In this document: piece by piece, positions 53,371 through 63,076 of the stretch
How the letters are laid out: every line of letters starts with the position of its first letter
Numbering within the stretch: the stretch's first letter is position 1
NCBI GenBank assembly: GCA_008501765.1
Contig: QQUE01000002.1
Location: 26,520-90,519, forward strand
Length of the DNA stretch: 64,000 bases
Origin: Calditrichota bacterium
Lineage (GTDB): Bacteria; Zhuqueibacterota; Zhuqueibacteria; Zhuqueibacterales; Geothermadaptataceae
Reading direction: 5' to 3'
Position numbers and translations under genes: made by a program
Notes under the pieces: model-generated
Told to the model about the DNA's origin: nothing
Database searches by the model: none
The model's input: only the letters and a program-made list of their open reading frames with translations

Positions 53371-55512
53371 TTATTCATCCGATGATAAACAGCTTTTCAT
53401 CGCAACTTCCAAAAGCTTCGGATCAATTGGCTTCGTCACATAATCATTCATTCCCGAAGCGATACAGATGTCGCGGTCACTTTTCATCGCATTGGCGGTC
53501 AAAGCAATGATGGGAATGCGGATCGCGCCTTCTTTTTCAAGCTTGCGGATTTCCTGCGTCGCTTCTATCCCATCCATTTCCGGCATTTGCATATCCATCA
53601 AAATAAGATCGTATTTGTGCTCCTGAAATGCGCTGACAGCCAGCTCCCCATTTTCAACAACGGTCACTTTGTGGCCGCTTTTTTCCAGCAGTTTGCACGC
53701 CAGTTTTTGGTTGATGATATTGTCTTCAGCAACCAGAATATCAAGCTCACCAATCTCTTGCAGCGTATTTTCAGGTGTGCTTTCCGTTAGCACCTGTCCA
53801 TCCCCATGTTTTTCTGCTTTTGCAAGGCGAGCCGTAAACCAGAATGTTGATCCCTCCCCCACTTCACTGGAAACGCCAACCTCACCACCCATCATAACAG
53901 CGAGTTGCCTGGAAATGGTTAAACCGAGACCGGTACCACCAAATTTACGCGTTGTTGAGCTGTCAACCTGGGAAAAACTTTCGAAAATTTGTCCTTGTTT
54001 TTCTTTCGGGATTCCAATGCCTGTATCGATGACGTTGAATTGCAAATGAGTGCTTTTTTCATCTTCATCTAATTGTTTACATTGAAAAGTGATACAGCCT
54101 TTATCGGTAAATTTTATCGCATTTGAGGCAAAGTTTAATATGAGTTGACGAATTCTCGTTGGATCACCATTGAGATCAAGCGGCACTTTTTCATCGATCT
54201 CAATTTCCAGCTTCAGGCCTTTTTCCTCAATTTTGTGGATAATTATATTGGCTGTTCGCCGGATGGTTTTTTCCAAATTAAAATCGATATTTTCCAGTTC
54301 CAGCTTGCCAGCCTCAATTTTGGAAAAATCCAATATATCATTGATCAGATGCAAAAGCGACTCCGCGCTTTCCAACGCTATTTCGGCATATTCGGTCTGT
54401 TCTTCGTCGAGCCGGGTGTTCAGCAAAAGTCGGTTCATTCCAATCGTCCCGTTTAACGGGGTGCGAATTTCGTGGCTCATAATTGCCAAAAAACTGCTCT
54501 TGGCCAGAGCGGCCTCTTCCGCTTTCATTTTAGCAATTTCCAACTCTCCGACGGCCATCGCCAATTGGCTCGATTGCTCTTCATTTGCCATTTTTGCTTC
54601 TTCGATTTCTTCAACATATTGCAGAAGTTCATCTTCCGCCAACCGCAGCGCTGCCATGTTCCGCGTGATAATCGAATAAGCTAAAAATTGCCCGGAATCA
54701 CTATTTATCGTCGTAATGGTTGACCAGGTTGGTACAGCCTCATTTTCCACTGAAATAAAGTTTAATTCGACTTCGATATTCTGATCTTGTGATTCATCCT
54801 CGATTGCCGGTAAAAATGTAGCCTGGAAGTCATTCTCCTGCAAAAATTCAGCAATTGGCTTACCGACAACCAATTGACCGTCATCCACTGCGTAGCCGAG
54901 ATTTTTCAGCCATGCCTGATTGACGTACGAAATATGAAAATCGTGGGCAATGAAACAGATGGGATCGACCGTTTTTTCGGTGGCGAGAAACCACAAATCA
55001 CCTGCAGATTGTCCCAATTTGGAATCACCCGGTTCAGTATCAACTCCGAAGGAGACGATCCGGTCTGCATAAATCCAGAGAAAGGCAACAATCGGAGAAA
55101 ATTGCAGGGCAGGCAGCCCAAGTTTATATAAAGCGATTGCTAAAAGAGCAAAACTAAGGAGGCGCGCCAGATTTTTTAGTTGAGGTTGGCTAAAAAAAGC
55201 AGCCACAAAAATTACGATAAAAATCAGGCTGAGAAAATAGTAAGACGGTGGTAGCGAAATAGTACCGAGCAGCAAAAAATGCAAAACCGGGAGCAATTTT
55301 ATCAATACAGGTTGCCAGGATTTTGTGCGTCGATTTATAGCACCTGGCAGCCCACTGGTCCCGCCATAATTTGCACCGAGTAGCAACAAGCAAAAAACAC
55401 ATTGAAAACCAAATAATAATCCCAGTTCCTGCAGATAAAATGCTGAAGTAAAAAGATAGAACAGGCAGACGTTGAGCACAAAAAACTGTGCCTGTTTTAG
55501 GTGGAACTGCAT
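53371..55512 (-). CDS. Hybrid sensor histidine kinase/response regulator
   Basis: 713 residues: about five hydrophobic helices (1-155), a PAS domain (about 170-290; [20 protein letters not shown]), a coiled coil (290-340), HisKA with [15 protein letters not shown] near 350, HATPase with [16 protein letters not shown] and GGTGLGLTI (about 450-570), and a C-terminal receiver with phospho-acceptor Asp in [13 protein letters not shown] (about 640) and YVTKPIDP. There is no histidine phosphotransfer domain, so an external one or a closed circuit is needed. Convergent with the M49 gene 45 bp away. The signal is unknown. Confidence 0.93.
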   Translation of the reverse strand: MQFHLKQAQFFVLNVCLFYLFTSAFYLQELGLLFGFQCVFCLLLLGANYGGTSGLPGAINRRTKSWQPVLIKLLPVLHFLLLGTISLPPSYYFLSLIFIVIFVAAFFSQPQLKNLARLLSFALLAIALYKLGLPALQFSPIVAFLWIYADRIVSFGVDTEPGDSKLGQSAGDLWFLATEKTVDPICFIAHDFHISYVNQAWLKNLGYAVDDGQLVVGKPIAEFLQENDFQATFLPAIEDESQDQNIEVELNFISVENEAVPTWSTITTINSDSGQFLAYSIITRNMAALRLAEDELLQYVEEIEEAKMANEEQSSQLAMAVGELEIAKMKAEEAALAKSSFLAIMSHEIRTPLNGTIGMNRLLLNTRLDEEQTEYAEIALESAESLLHLINDILDFSKIEAGKLELENIDFNLEKTIRRTANIIIHKIEEKGLKLEIEIDEKVPLDLNGDPTRIRQLILNFASNAIKFTDKGCITFQCKQLDEDEKSTHLQFNVIDTGIGIPKEKQGQIFESFSQVDSSTTRKFGGTGLGLTISRQLAVMMGGEVGVSSEVGEGSTFWFTARLAKAEKHGDGQVLTESTPENTLQEIGELDILVAEDNIINQKLACKLLEKSGHKVTVVENGELAVSAFQEHKYDLILMDMQMPEMDGIEATQEIRKLEKEGAIRIPIIALTANAMKSDRDICIASGMNDYVTKPIDPKLLEVAMKSCLSSDE

Positions 55513-55682
55513 ACTCCCTTAATCTCCATTTTGGACGGAGTTCAACTTATTATGGGACAACATCATTATTAAATCGGCGATAGCTGCCCGCCCATGAAAA
55601 TAAATATAAAAATTAACTTGATAGCGATGGTCCGACTGTCAAACTGGTCTGCGCCGTTAACTTGTGAAAAAGTCATATCTTA

Positions 55683-55718
55683 GCCGAATTGCTTATACAC
55701 AGCTATTCGGCGTTTTTT
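55683..55718 (+). terminator. Terminator-like hairpin without an upstream plus-strand gene
   Basis: GCCGAAT (55683-55689) pairs with ATTCGGC (55705-55711) over a 15-nt loop, followed by G and six T residues. The only plus-strand DNA before it is the ~170 bp after the start of the hybrid kinase gene. Confidence 0.55.
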
Positions 55719-55732
55719 CATATAAACCTTAG

Positions 55733-55874
55733 CCTGATCTATTCATAAACTGATAAAAATGTGGCTGGCACTTCTACAAGTTATGAAAGACATTAAAAGC
55801 TACTATGTTGGGTTAAATTTATAAAAGTCAACTAAGTGCCAGGCACATCCACTGCGCTTTATGAATATTTCAGG
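55733..55874 (+). repeat. MITE-like element, family A copy 3
   Basis: 142 bp, from CCTGATCTATTCATAAACTG to TTTATGAATATTTCAGG, with 4-bp direct repeats TTAG on both sides. One inner palindrome has a substitution (GTGGCTGGCAC). It lies 300 bp upstream of the AmpG-like gene. Confidence 0.92.
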
Positions 55875-56176
55875 TTAGGAGTATTAATGGTATTTCTTAC
55901 CCTGTTTCATCTTTTCGATTTAGAAAACGCTCCTGTCAAATATTTTTACATTTTCCAAGCTTTACTCCGGCATACAACCATGCTAAAAAATTCATCCTGT
56001 TTATCAATCGGAAGGAAAGGTAACCCTCATAATCTCAAGGGTTACTTATCTCATTTTTCCAACATATTATATCTTGCAGAATAGAATTCCATCAGCTATA
56101 TTAATGCTTTAAATTTTCAGGCAAATCAAACCAAAATGTAAGCTGCGAACATCCTCAATTAAAGAAGAGCCTGCTT

Positions 56177-58054
56177 GTGAAAAATGCATTGCCATCCACA
56201 AAAAAGAATCCCTGGTTGTGGGTTCCGAGCCTTTATTATGCTGAAGGATTGCCCTACGTTCTCGTCATGATCGTTTCTGTAATTATGTACAAACGCCTTG
56301 GAGTCTCCAACACAGATATTGCTTTGTATACAAGTTGGCTCTATTTGCCGTGGACTATCAAACCGCTTTGGAGTCCAATTGTCGATGCACTGCGGACAAA
56401 ACGGTTCTGGATAATTTCGATGCAACTGATAATCGGCGCCGGCCTCGGAGGAATTGCCCTGACAATTCCGGCAGATGCCTATTTTAAGCTCACACTGGGA
56501 TTTTTCTGGTTACTGGCATTTAGCTCCGCTACCCACGACATCGCAGCCGACGGCTTTTATATGCTTGGGCTTTCCGACCACGATCAAGCCTGGTTTGTTG
56601 GAATTCGCAGCACCTTCTATCGCCTGGCAATGATCACAGGGCAGGGATTGCTTATTATTTTAGCAGGATTTATCGAGACGACAACCGGGCCTGTGCCGGC
56701 TGAATTTACATTTACTGTCAATCCCGGCGTCCAGCAGGAACGAATGGTGCAACCGGATTCCTTCCGCATTGTGCTGCAAAGCAATGAAATCGGCATCCAG
56801 AATTATCCGGAAAAAATTGAAGTCCCGACTGATTTGATGGATAAAAACAAGGTTGATTCGCTGGTAAGTTTTGCTCAAAACTGGAATGAGAACCATGGTT
56901 TTACTGTGACGGAGGAAGCATCAATAAACGGAGGAACCCAAAAACGTCATGAACCATCCTGGTTTGCAAAAATTGTCACCCAGCCGTTGGAGAATTTTCT
57001 CCGCTCAAATTGGGGAAAATCAGCCCAAAAAACAGCCCGAACCGCCGAAGTTGGCCGGGCGCAGTTAGTCTATCTGCACTTGTCGAATGAACCGCCTCCT
57101 GATGAGGAAATCATTGTTAATTTCAGTCGGGCATCCGGAGATAAAAGCATCGCAATTATCGAAGGATCGCGGTTTATAATCACCCGGGAAAACTGGCAAA
57201 AGCCCTGCCTGACAGTTATCCAGCTTGATCCTAAATTACAGACAGCAAGCTCTGCACGCTTTATCGCGCGCGGTGGCAATATCCGGCTTTCCTGGATTGT
57301 CACATTCCTGGTTTTAGGTGCGTTGTTCATTTTCTTTTTGATCTACCACAAGTTTATGCTGCCGTTTCCGGCCAGCGACAAAAGCTCCGGGCAGGGGAGC
57401 ACTATTTTCGGGGAGTTTTTTATAACCTTTGCCTCGTTTTTTAAGAAAAAAGGCATCTGGAGTATTCTGGCATTTCTCTTGTTTTATCGCTTTGCCGAAG
57501 CACAACTTGCCAAGCTGGCTGCCCCCTTTCTCCTCGATGTGCAGGATGCCGGCGGTCTGGCCCTGACAACGGGTCAACTTGGATTTGTTTACGGGACTGT
57601 CGGCGTGCTCTGCCTGGTTTTTGGCGGACTTTTAGGCGGTTTTCTCGCAGCACGCCATGGTTTAAAATATTGGCTCTGGTGGATGGTTTTGGCGATAAAT
57701 ATTCCCAACGCGGTCTACATTTATCTCTCCCAGGCCATGCCACAAGATTTATTTGTGATTAATGTGGCTGTGGCTCTCGAGCAATTTGGCTACGGTTTTG
57801 GATTTACGGCCTACATGCTTTATATGATTTATGCGGCAGACGGCGAGCACAAAACAGCGCACTTTGCTATTTGCACCGGATTTATGGCCCTCGGTATGAT
57901 GCTGCCGGGCATGCTCAGCGGCTGGTTACAGGATATTATCGGCTATGAAAACTTTTTTATTTGGGTGGTCATCGCGACGATTCCCAGTTTTATTGCAACC
58001 AAATTCATTCCCATTGACGCTGATTTTGGCAGAAAAGAAAAGGGGACAAAATGA
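56177..58054 (+). CDS. AmpG-like MFS transporter with a large soluble insertion
   Basis: 625-residue permease of the PAT/AmpG branch of the major facilitator superfamily. The first half (about 10-175) reads WVPSLYYAEGLPYVLVM, YLPWTIKPLWSPIVD and SSATHDIAADGFYML, the diagnostic AmpG-type motifs. A non-membrane region of about 195 residues (about 178-372), partly beta-rich, follows before the remaining helices (from LSWIVTFLVLGALFIF). AmpG imports anhydromuropeptides; the gene order with GNAT and NamZ genes fits that. The start is GTG. Its stop overlaps the GNAT start by 4 bp (ATGA). Confidence 0.85.
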   Translation: MKNALPSTKKNPWLWVPSLYYAEGLPYVLVMIVSVIMYKRLGVSNTDIALYTSWLYLPWTIKPLWSPIVDALRTKRFWIISMQLIIGAGLGGIALTIPADAYFKLTLGFFWLLAFSSATHDIAADGFYMLGLSDHDQAWFVGIRSTFYRLAMITGQGLLIILAGFIETTTGPVPAEFTFTVNPGVQQERMVQPDSFRIVLQSNEIGIQNYPEKIEVPTDLMDKNKVDSLVSFAQNWNENHGFTVTEEASINGGTQKRHEPSWFAKIVTQPLENFLRSNWGKSAQKTARTAEVGRAQLVYLHLSNEPPPDEEIIVNFSRASGDKSIAIIEGSRFIITRENWQKPCLTVIQLDPKLQTASSARFIARGGNIRLSWIVTFLVLGALFIFFLIYHKFMLPFPASDKSSGQGSTIFGEFFITFASFFKKKGIWSILAFLLFYRFAEAQLAKLAAPFLLDVQDAGGLALTTGQLGFVYGTVGVLCLVFGGLLGGFLAARHGLKYWLWWMVLAINIPNAVYIYLSQAMPQDLFVINVAVALEQFGYGFGFTAYMLYMIYAADGEHKTAHFAICTGFMALGMMLPGMLSGWLQDIIGYENFFIWVVIATIPSFIATKFIPIDADFGRKEKGTK

Positions 58055-58983
58055 AGATCCGGCTGTTGAGCGAATCCGATATCGACGCCATTCTCTCACT
58101 TTGGAACCGGCACCTGACCTACGACCAATTGACGCCTGAATTGTTGGAGGAAAAAGTTTGGGACGACTCAGATTTTGTCGATGAGCTGGCAATGGTTGTG
58201 GAACACCGTGAACAAGTTATCGCATTTGCAATGGGAGTTATCCGCCCGGTGCAAAATACCCCGGTGGGTTATGTTAAAATGCTCGTTGTTGATAGCCGTT
58301 TTCAGCGTTATGGCATCGGGCAGCGCTTGCTCACCGAACTTGAAAACCGCCTCATCGCGCGCGATGCGCGAACTTTGCGAATCGCGGAATCCGCTCCAAA
58401 TTACATCACACCCGGGCTCGACCCGCGCTATACAAAAGCCATGATTTTGTTGGAAAAAAATGGCTATACCCGATTTAAGGAAACCTGGAGTCTCGAATCC
58501 GACCTCTCAAACCAGGATTTTACGACCGCAGATGCAGAGCAAAAACTTGCTGAAAAAGGCATTGAAATACGCCGCGGAAAGCCGGATGATGAAAATCTTT
58601 TGTTGGAATTGCTACAAAAAACCGGCTGGATTGCATGGCAAAGTGAGCTCAAAAAAGTACTTAATCGTCATCCGGCAACAGTACACATCGCGTTAAAAGA
58701 CAATAAAATTATCGCATTTTCAGCCCACAATACCAATAATTACAATACCGGCAGTTTCGGACCGCTGGCCACGCTGGATGAATGCCGTGGTTTGAAAATT
58801 GGCCGTATTCTGTTACACCGAGGGCTGCAGGATATCAAAGAAGCCGATCACCGTTTTGCCATAATTCCGTGGGCAGGGCCGGTTTCATTTTATCTGCACC
58901 ATTGCGGCGCTGAAATCGCGCGTATTTTTTATCGCTATGAAAAAAAAGTAAAATCTCAACCGCCTGCAAATTCAACTAAATAA
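58051..58983 (+). CDS. Protein with two GNAT acetyltransferase domains
   Basis: 310 residues with two N-acetyltransferase folds: the first (about 1-150) with MLVVDSRFQRYGIGQRLLTE as the acetyl-CoA-binding segment, the second (about 165-305) with LATLDECRGLKIGRILL. It is translationally coupled to the transporter gene upstream and 31 bp from the NamZ gene downstream. In this context it may acetylate a cell-wall sugar or peptide, but the substrate is inference only. Confidence 0.88.
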   Translation: MKIRLLSESDIDAILSLWNRHLTYDQLTPELLEEKVWDDSDFVDELAMVVEHREQVIAFAMGVIRPVQNTPVGYVKMLVVDSRFQRYGIGQRLLTELENRLIARDARTLRIAESAPNYITPGLDPRYTKAMILLEKNGYTRFKETWSLESDLSNQDFTTADAEQKLAEKGIEIRRGKPDDENLLLELLQKTGWIAWQSELKKVLNRHPATVHIALKDNKIIAFSAHNTNNYNTGSFGPLATLDECRGLKIGRILLHRGLQDIKEADHRFAIIPWAGPVSFYLHHCGAEIARIFYRYEKKVKSQPPANSTK

Positions 58984-59014
58984 TTCCTAATAATAATTTG
59001 GGTTCTCGTTCGCA

Positions 59015-60268
59015 ATGAAAAGAAAATATCTTATCAAAATACTAATCCTTCTGTTTCTCGTCGCCGCCACTTGTTTCGCAACAGATGATCAGGTTGGGAA
59101 ATCGGCTGCCGTAAAACCGGGAATTGATGTATTAATTTCCCACGACTTTAAACCGTTAAATGGCAAACGGGTCGGACTAATTACCAACAATACCGGTGTG
59201 ACGGCTGAATTAAAATCGACCATCGATGTGTTGTGGGAAAGCAAAAAAGTGAAGCTCATCGCACTTTTTGGCCCGGAACACGGTGTGCGGGGAAATGTTT
59301 TTGCCGGGAAAAAAATTGCCACCTACAAAGATGAAAAAACCAGCCTGCCAGTCTACAGCCTCTACGGCAAAACACGCCGGCCCACTCCTGAAATGATGCA
59401 CGGATTAGATGCGTTCGTTTACGACATTCAGGATGCGGGATACCGGGCTTACACATATATTTATACCATGGCCTACGCTATGGAAGCTGCCGCACAAAAT
59501 GAATTGGCGTTTTTTGTACTCGACCGCCCAAATCCATTGGGCGCCGATTTTATTGAGGGGCCGGTTCTGGAAGAAGAATTCAGCTCATTTATCGGGTTGT
59601 ATCCGATTCCTTATATTTATGGGATGACCGTCGGTGAACTGGCGCAGTATTTCAACAAAGAATTTGGTATCAATTGCAAGTTGACGGTTATTCCGATGGC
59701 CGGCTATAATCGAAATATGCGATTTGAGGACACCGGTCTGCAGTGGATTCCCACCTCCCCACATATTCCCCGGGCTAATTCAGCTGTTTTTGCAGCCACA
59801 TTGGGCAATATTGGTGAACTGCACAAAATTTCCGAGGGCGTTGGTTATACGCAACCGTTTGAAGTCATCGGTGAAACGTGGATCAATCCAGATTCTTTTG
59901 CCGCAGGATTGAACAAACGCCAACTGCCGGGAGTTATCTTCCGACCGTGCTATTTCCGCCCCTATTATTTTGTGAATCAAGGAAAAGAACTGGGCGGGGT
60001 GCAAATCCATATCACCAATTTAAAACTATTTTCACCGATGACTGTGCAAATGCATCTCATGCACGTATTGCTCAAGCTCTATCCGGAGAATAATATATTT
60101 AAAGATGTCGGCGCAGGAAGAATGAGCATGTTTCTCAAAGCCATGGGTACAAAATCCGTTTCAGACGGACTTTTGGCCGGAAAAACGCCGGATGAAATCA
60201 TACAAGCCTGGCAGCCAAAAGTCGATGATTTTAAAAAGAAAAGAACCAAATATCTTCTTTATGATTAA
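59015..60268 (+). CDS. namZ: Exo-beta-N-acetylmuramidase NamZ (DUF1343)
   Basis: Secreted glycosidase that removes terminal MurNAc from peptidoglycan fragments (family once called DUF1343). 417 residues with a signal peptide (about 1-23). Conserved blocks: GRVGLITNNTG-like RVGLITNNTGV near 50, LFGPEHGVRGN near 85, YDIQDAGYRAYTYIYTM near 140, DRPNPLGADFIEGPVLE near 170, and PTSPHIPRANSAVFAATLG near 245. The length fits. Third gene of the transporter-GNAT-NamZ run. Confidence 0.92.
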   Translation: MKRKYLIKILILLFLVAATCFATDDQVGKSAAVKPGIDVLISHDFKPLNGKRVGLITNNTGVTAELKSTIDVLWESKKVKLIALFGPEHGVRGNVFAGKKIATYKDEKTSLPVYSLYGKTRRPTPEMMHGLDAFVYDIQDAGYRAYTYIYTMAYAMEAAAQNELAFFVLDRPNPLGADFIEGPVLEEEFSSFIGLYPIPYIYGMTVGELAQYFNKEFGINCKLTVIPMAGYNRNMRFEDTGLQWIPTSPHIPRANSAVFAATLGNIGELHKISEGVGYTQPFEVIGETWINPDSFAAGLNKRQLPGVIFRPCYFRPYYFVNQGKELGGVQIHITNLKLFSPMTVQMHLMHVLLKLYPENNIFKDVGAGRMSMFLKAMGTKSVSDGLLAGKTPDEIIQAWQPKVDDFKKKRTKYLLYD

Positions 60269-60341
60269 ACCAATTCATTCTTAGAGTGATAACAAAATTA
60301 AAATTTTTGAGCTAATAAAAATCAGAATTATTTTTGCAGCC

Positions 60342-61016
60342 TTGGTGGGGTTTATCGCTGCAATTTCCACATATTTGTGGATTCAAAGTTTAGATATCGA
60401 ATGGACGAGGTACAATCTATTTCTTTTCCCTGCGGCTCTTTTACTTCCTCTAAAAGTCGGATTTTGGGCTATAATCACTGGATATACTATATCATGCCTA
60501 ATTGCTTATATTTCAACGAGACTAAAGAAACAGACTAACACTGGGCTCCTTTTGCAAACAATAATTTTTATGTTTCTTTCATTGGGCTTTCTAGCAATTA
60601 CGCTCTATAAGAACTATCACCAAAACAATCAGCGTGCGATTGTTGAACAATTGGAGCAAAAGCAGATTAATGACAATCACTTTAATTTGCTTTATGAAGA
60701 AGCTTTAGAAAATGACTATCACTACGCCTTATTTTTGATTGCAACTCACTCGCAATGTCCCGAAAAGATCCTCTCGCAGCTGGCTAAATCCGAATACATT
60801 ACATTGCGTCGAGCAGTAGCATTCAACGAGTTTTGCAATGTTAATATTCTGATCAAACTCTCTAGCGATAAGTCAAGTAATGTCCGTTCAGCCGTCGCTT
60901 CTAACAAGTCTTTACCGCTCGATATTCTCGAGCGCATGCAGAACGATAGTGACCAAGTTGTAAGGGATACCGCATTAGCAATGCTCCAAGCTCGCAAACT
61001 ACCAATTTTCAAATAG
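60342..61016 (+). CDS. Membrane protein with C-terminal LRV/HEAT-like repeats
   Basis: 224 residues as called: three hydrophobic helices (about 1-90), a basic/polar linker, and helical repeats from about 120 with LRRAVAFNEFCNVNILIKL and VRSAVASNKSLPLDILERM, the leucine-rich-variant pattern. The start is doubtful: TTG at 60342 has no clear ribosome-binding site and the in-frame codons upstream (after a TAG at 60282) look like part of the first helix, with only rare start codons. No function recognised. Confidence 0.6.
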   Translation: MVGFIAAISTYLWIQSLDIEWTRYNLFLFPAALLLPLKVGFWAIITGYTISCLIAYISTRLKKQTNTGLLLQTIIFMFLSLGFLAITLYKNYHQNNQRAIVEQLEQKQINDNHFNLLYEEALENDYHYALFLIATHSQCPEKILSQLAKSEYITLRRAVAFNEFCNVNILIKLSSDKSSNVRSAVASNKSLPLDILERMQNDSDQVVRDTALAMLQARKLPIFK

Positions 61017-61075
61017 ATGAGTACAAACTCTAACAATTGGTCCAGCTGTAAATCAGCCCCCAAAGGTAATGTTGA

Positions 61076-61657
61076 ATGGAATCACACACCCAACTTTTAA
61101 ACCGTATTCGCGCCTGTACAATTTGCGCAGACCACCTGCCCGAAGGACCGCGCCCGGTTTTGCAAATTCACCCGAATGCAAAAATTTTAATTACCGGGCA
61201 AGCCCCGGGTAGAAAAGTGCATAAATCCGGCATTCCATTTGACGACATGAGTGGAATCCGGTTACGCGACTGGTTGGGCGTAACGCCGGAACAGTTTTAC
61301 GATCCGGAACAATTTGCAATTCTCCCGATGGGTTTTTGTTATCCAGGAACCGGAAAATCAGGAGATTTGCCGCCGCGCCCGGAATGCGCTCCGGCCTGGC
61401 ATGATGTGCTGCTTGCGGAACTGCAGCAAATTGAGTTCACTGTCGTCTTGGGTAAATATGCACAAGCCAGCCACTTCGGAAATTCAAAAAAGACGCTGAC
61501 CGAACTGGTGCAATCATGGCGTGATTATTGGCCGCAGGCAATTCCGCTGCCACATCCCAGCCCGAGGAATAATTTATGGCTGCAACGGAATCCGTGGTTC
61601 GAATCTGAAGTGCTGCCCGAACTGCGGCAGCACGTTTCAAAAGTTTTAAAACCTTAG
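61076..61657 (+). CDS. Uracil-DNA glycosylase superfamily protein
   Basis: 193 residues. The fold's motif 1 appears as LITGQAPGRKVHKSGIPFDD near 37 and the second as PLPHPSPRNNLWLQ near 157, both typical of a UDG-superfamily group widespread in bacteria. Near the N-terminus there is CTIC (residues 14-17). Whether it acts on DNA is not established for this subgroup. It starts 60 bp after the LRV-like gene, in the same direction. Confidence 0.83.
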   Translation: MESHTQLLNRIRACTICADHLPEGPRPVLQIHPNAKILITGQAPGRKVHKSGIPFDDMSGIRLRDWLGVTPEQFYDPEQFAILPMGFCYPGTGKSGDLPPRPECAPAWHDVLLAELQQIEFTVVLGKYAQASHFGNSKKTLTELVQSWRDYWPQAIPLPHPSPRNNLWLQRNPWFESEVLPELRQHVSKVLKP

Positions 61658-61685
61658 TTTATGATATTCGAGGAACGTGTGCAAT

Positions 61686-62111
61686 ATGAGGATTATAATT
61701 GGTAATTTAACTTCGTTTATTTTTTTAATCTTGAGTCTCGTTCATGTTTATTGGGCGTTCGGCGGGAAATGGGGGCAATCGGGAGCCATTCCGACCCGTG
61801 CGGGAAAATCACTGCTTCAGCCTGGAGTTTTCGGAACGCTGCTTGTCGCCCTCGCCCTGCTTCTTGCTTCTTTTTTCATGCTCAGCGGCAGTGGCATGTT
61901 CACATTTAACAACCGTTTTCATTTCATTAATAATTCAGGGATATTGACCGTCGCGGTTTTGTTTTTACTCCGCGCCATTGGAGATTTTAAATATATTGGA
62001 TTTTTTAAGAAATACCGGGAAACTCCTTTTGCTTTTTGGGATACACGTTTGCATTCTCCCTTATGTTTATTTATTTCAGCATCTGCCTTTTATTTGGGTT
62101 TTGCCAATTAA
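61686..62111 (+). CDS. DUF3995 integral membrane protein
   Basis: 141 residues with four predicted transmembrane helices. The family blocks are LVHVYWAFGGKWG near residue 20 and LRAIGDFKYIGFFKK near 98, with PLCLFISASAFYLG at the end. The ATG at 61686 follows AGGA by 11 nt; a GTG at 61677 is the alternative. The role is unknown. Confidence 0.78.
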   Translation: MRIIIGNLTSFIFLILSLVHVYWAFGGKWGQSGAIPTRAGKSLLQPGVFGTLLVALALLLASFFMLSGSGMFTFNNRFHFINNSGILTVAVLFLLRAIGDFKYIGFFKKYRETPFAFWDTRLHSPLCLFISASAFYLGFAN

Positions 62112-62169
62112 TAACTGCTCCTCACATAAATGACCAAAAAATATAACAAAATGAAAAAGTGACGCTAGC

Positions 62170-62418
62170 ATGATTGAAATTTCCAAAGAAAATAAAGAAG
62201 AAATTGTTTCGAAGTTAAAATCACATTTTTTACAAGAGCTCGACTATGACATTGGCCAGTTTGATGCTGAATTTCTGCTGGAATTTTTCATCAAAGAAAT
62301 TGGGCCCTATTTTTATAATCAAGCACTCACCGATGTTCACGGCTTGCTCGAACAGAAAATGGAATCGATGATGGAAACGCTGTACGATTTAGAGAAACCG
62401 ATAACTAATAAAAAATAA
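62170..62418 (+). CDS. DUF2164 protein
   Basis: 82-residue acidic helical protein. IEISKENKEEIVSKLKSHFL and QFDAEFLLEFFIKEIGPYFY (near 35) followed by YNQALTDVH match DUF2164 well. Small cytoplasmic proteins of unknown role. 13 bp before the methyltransferase gene, so probably cotranscribed. Confidence 0.85.
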   Translation: MIEISKENKEEIVSKLKSHFLQELDYDIGQFDAEFLLEFFIKEIGPYFYNQALTDVHGLLEQKMESMMETLYDLEKPITNKK

Positions 62419-62430
62419 TGGATTTGTACC

Positions 62431-63054
62431 ATGATTTTAAACAAAGCTGAATTTTTGGTCGTTAACAATCCACTGCGCGATTTTATCCAGGAAAAATATG
62501 AGATCCCGATTCTCCGTAAAATGATCCCGGCAGATGTACAATTTGAAACCGCCCTTGAAATCGGCTGTGGCACCGGCCAGGGAAGCGGATTGATAAAAAA
62601 ATATTTTGCTCCAGTAAAAATCGAAGCGATCGATCTCGATGATCGAATGATCGGTTTAGCACAAAAACGAAACCACGATCATGCTATTAATTATAGCCAG
62701 ATGGATGCGGCCAAGCTGGAATTTCCGGACGATCACTTTGACATCATTTTTGATTTTGCCATAATTCATCACATTCCGAACTGGCAGGATTGTATTCATG
62801 AGCTGGCCCGAACCGCAAAAGACGGAGCTTTTTTGCTGCTGGAAGAGCTTTCAATCGAATCGTTTTCAGGAATTCCTGGCGGTTTATGGAAAAAAATACT
62901 GGACCATCCCTATGAAAAAATGTTTGACTTCCAAGAGCTGGAGGACTTTTTGGAAGCGACCGGTTTCCAAATTTTGCAAACAAAATATTCAAATCCGCTT
63001 GGGCTATTAAAACATATTTCATTAGCAGCAAAATTAAAAAAAACAGGCGTCTGA
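62431..63054 (+). CDS. Class I SAM-dependent methyltransferase
   Basis: 207 residues. SAM motif I ALEIGCGTGQGS near 47, the acidic end of beta 2 in IEAIDLDDRMIGLA near 72, motif Post-I YSQMDAAKLEFPDDHFD near 97, and FAIIHHIPNW (motif IV-VI region) near 112. The core is UbiE/small-molecule-like. The substrate is unknown. Between the DUF2164 and AHSA1 genes, with short spacers. Confidence 0.87.
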   Translation: MILNKAEFLVVNNPLRDFIQEKYEIPILRKMIPADVQFETALEIGCGTGQGSGLIKKYFAPVKIEAIDLDDRMIGLAQKRNHDHAINYSQMDAAKLEFPDDHFDIIFDFAIIHHIPNWQDCIHELARTAKDGAFLLLEELSIESFSGIPGGLWKKILDHPYEKMFDFQELEDFLEATGFQILQTKYSNPLGLLKHISLAAKLKKTGV

Positions 63055-63076
63055 ATTTAAATCCCGGAATTGCCAC

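Larger units (their letters stand above)
55513..56176. other. Divergent intergenic region with an orphan terminator and a family A element
   Basis: About 660 bp. It contains a plus-strand terminator-like hairpin with no plus-strand gene before it (55683-55718) and a family A element (55733-55874). The 82-codon frame at 55836-56084 overlaps that element and is not considered a gene. Confidence 0.5.
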
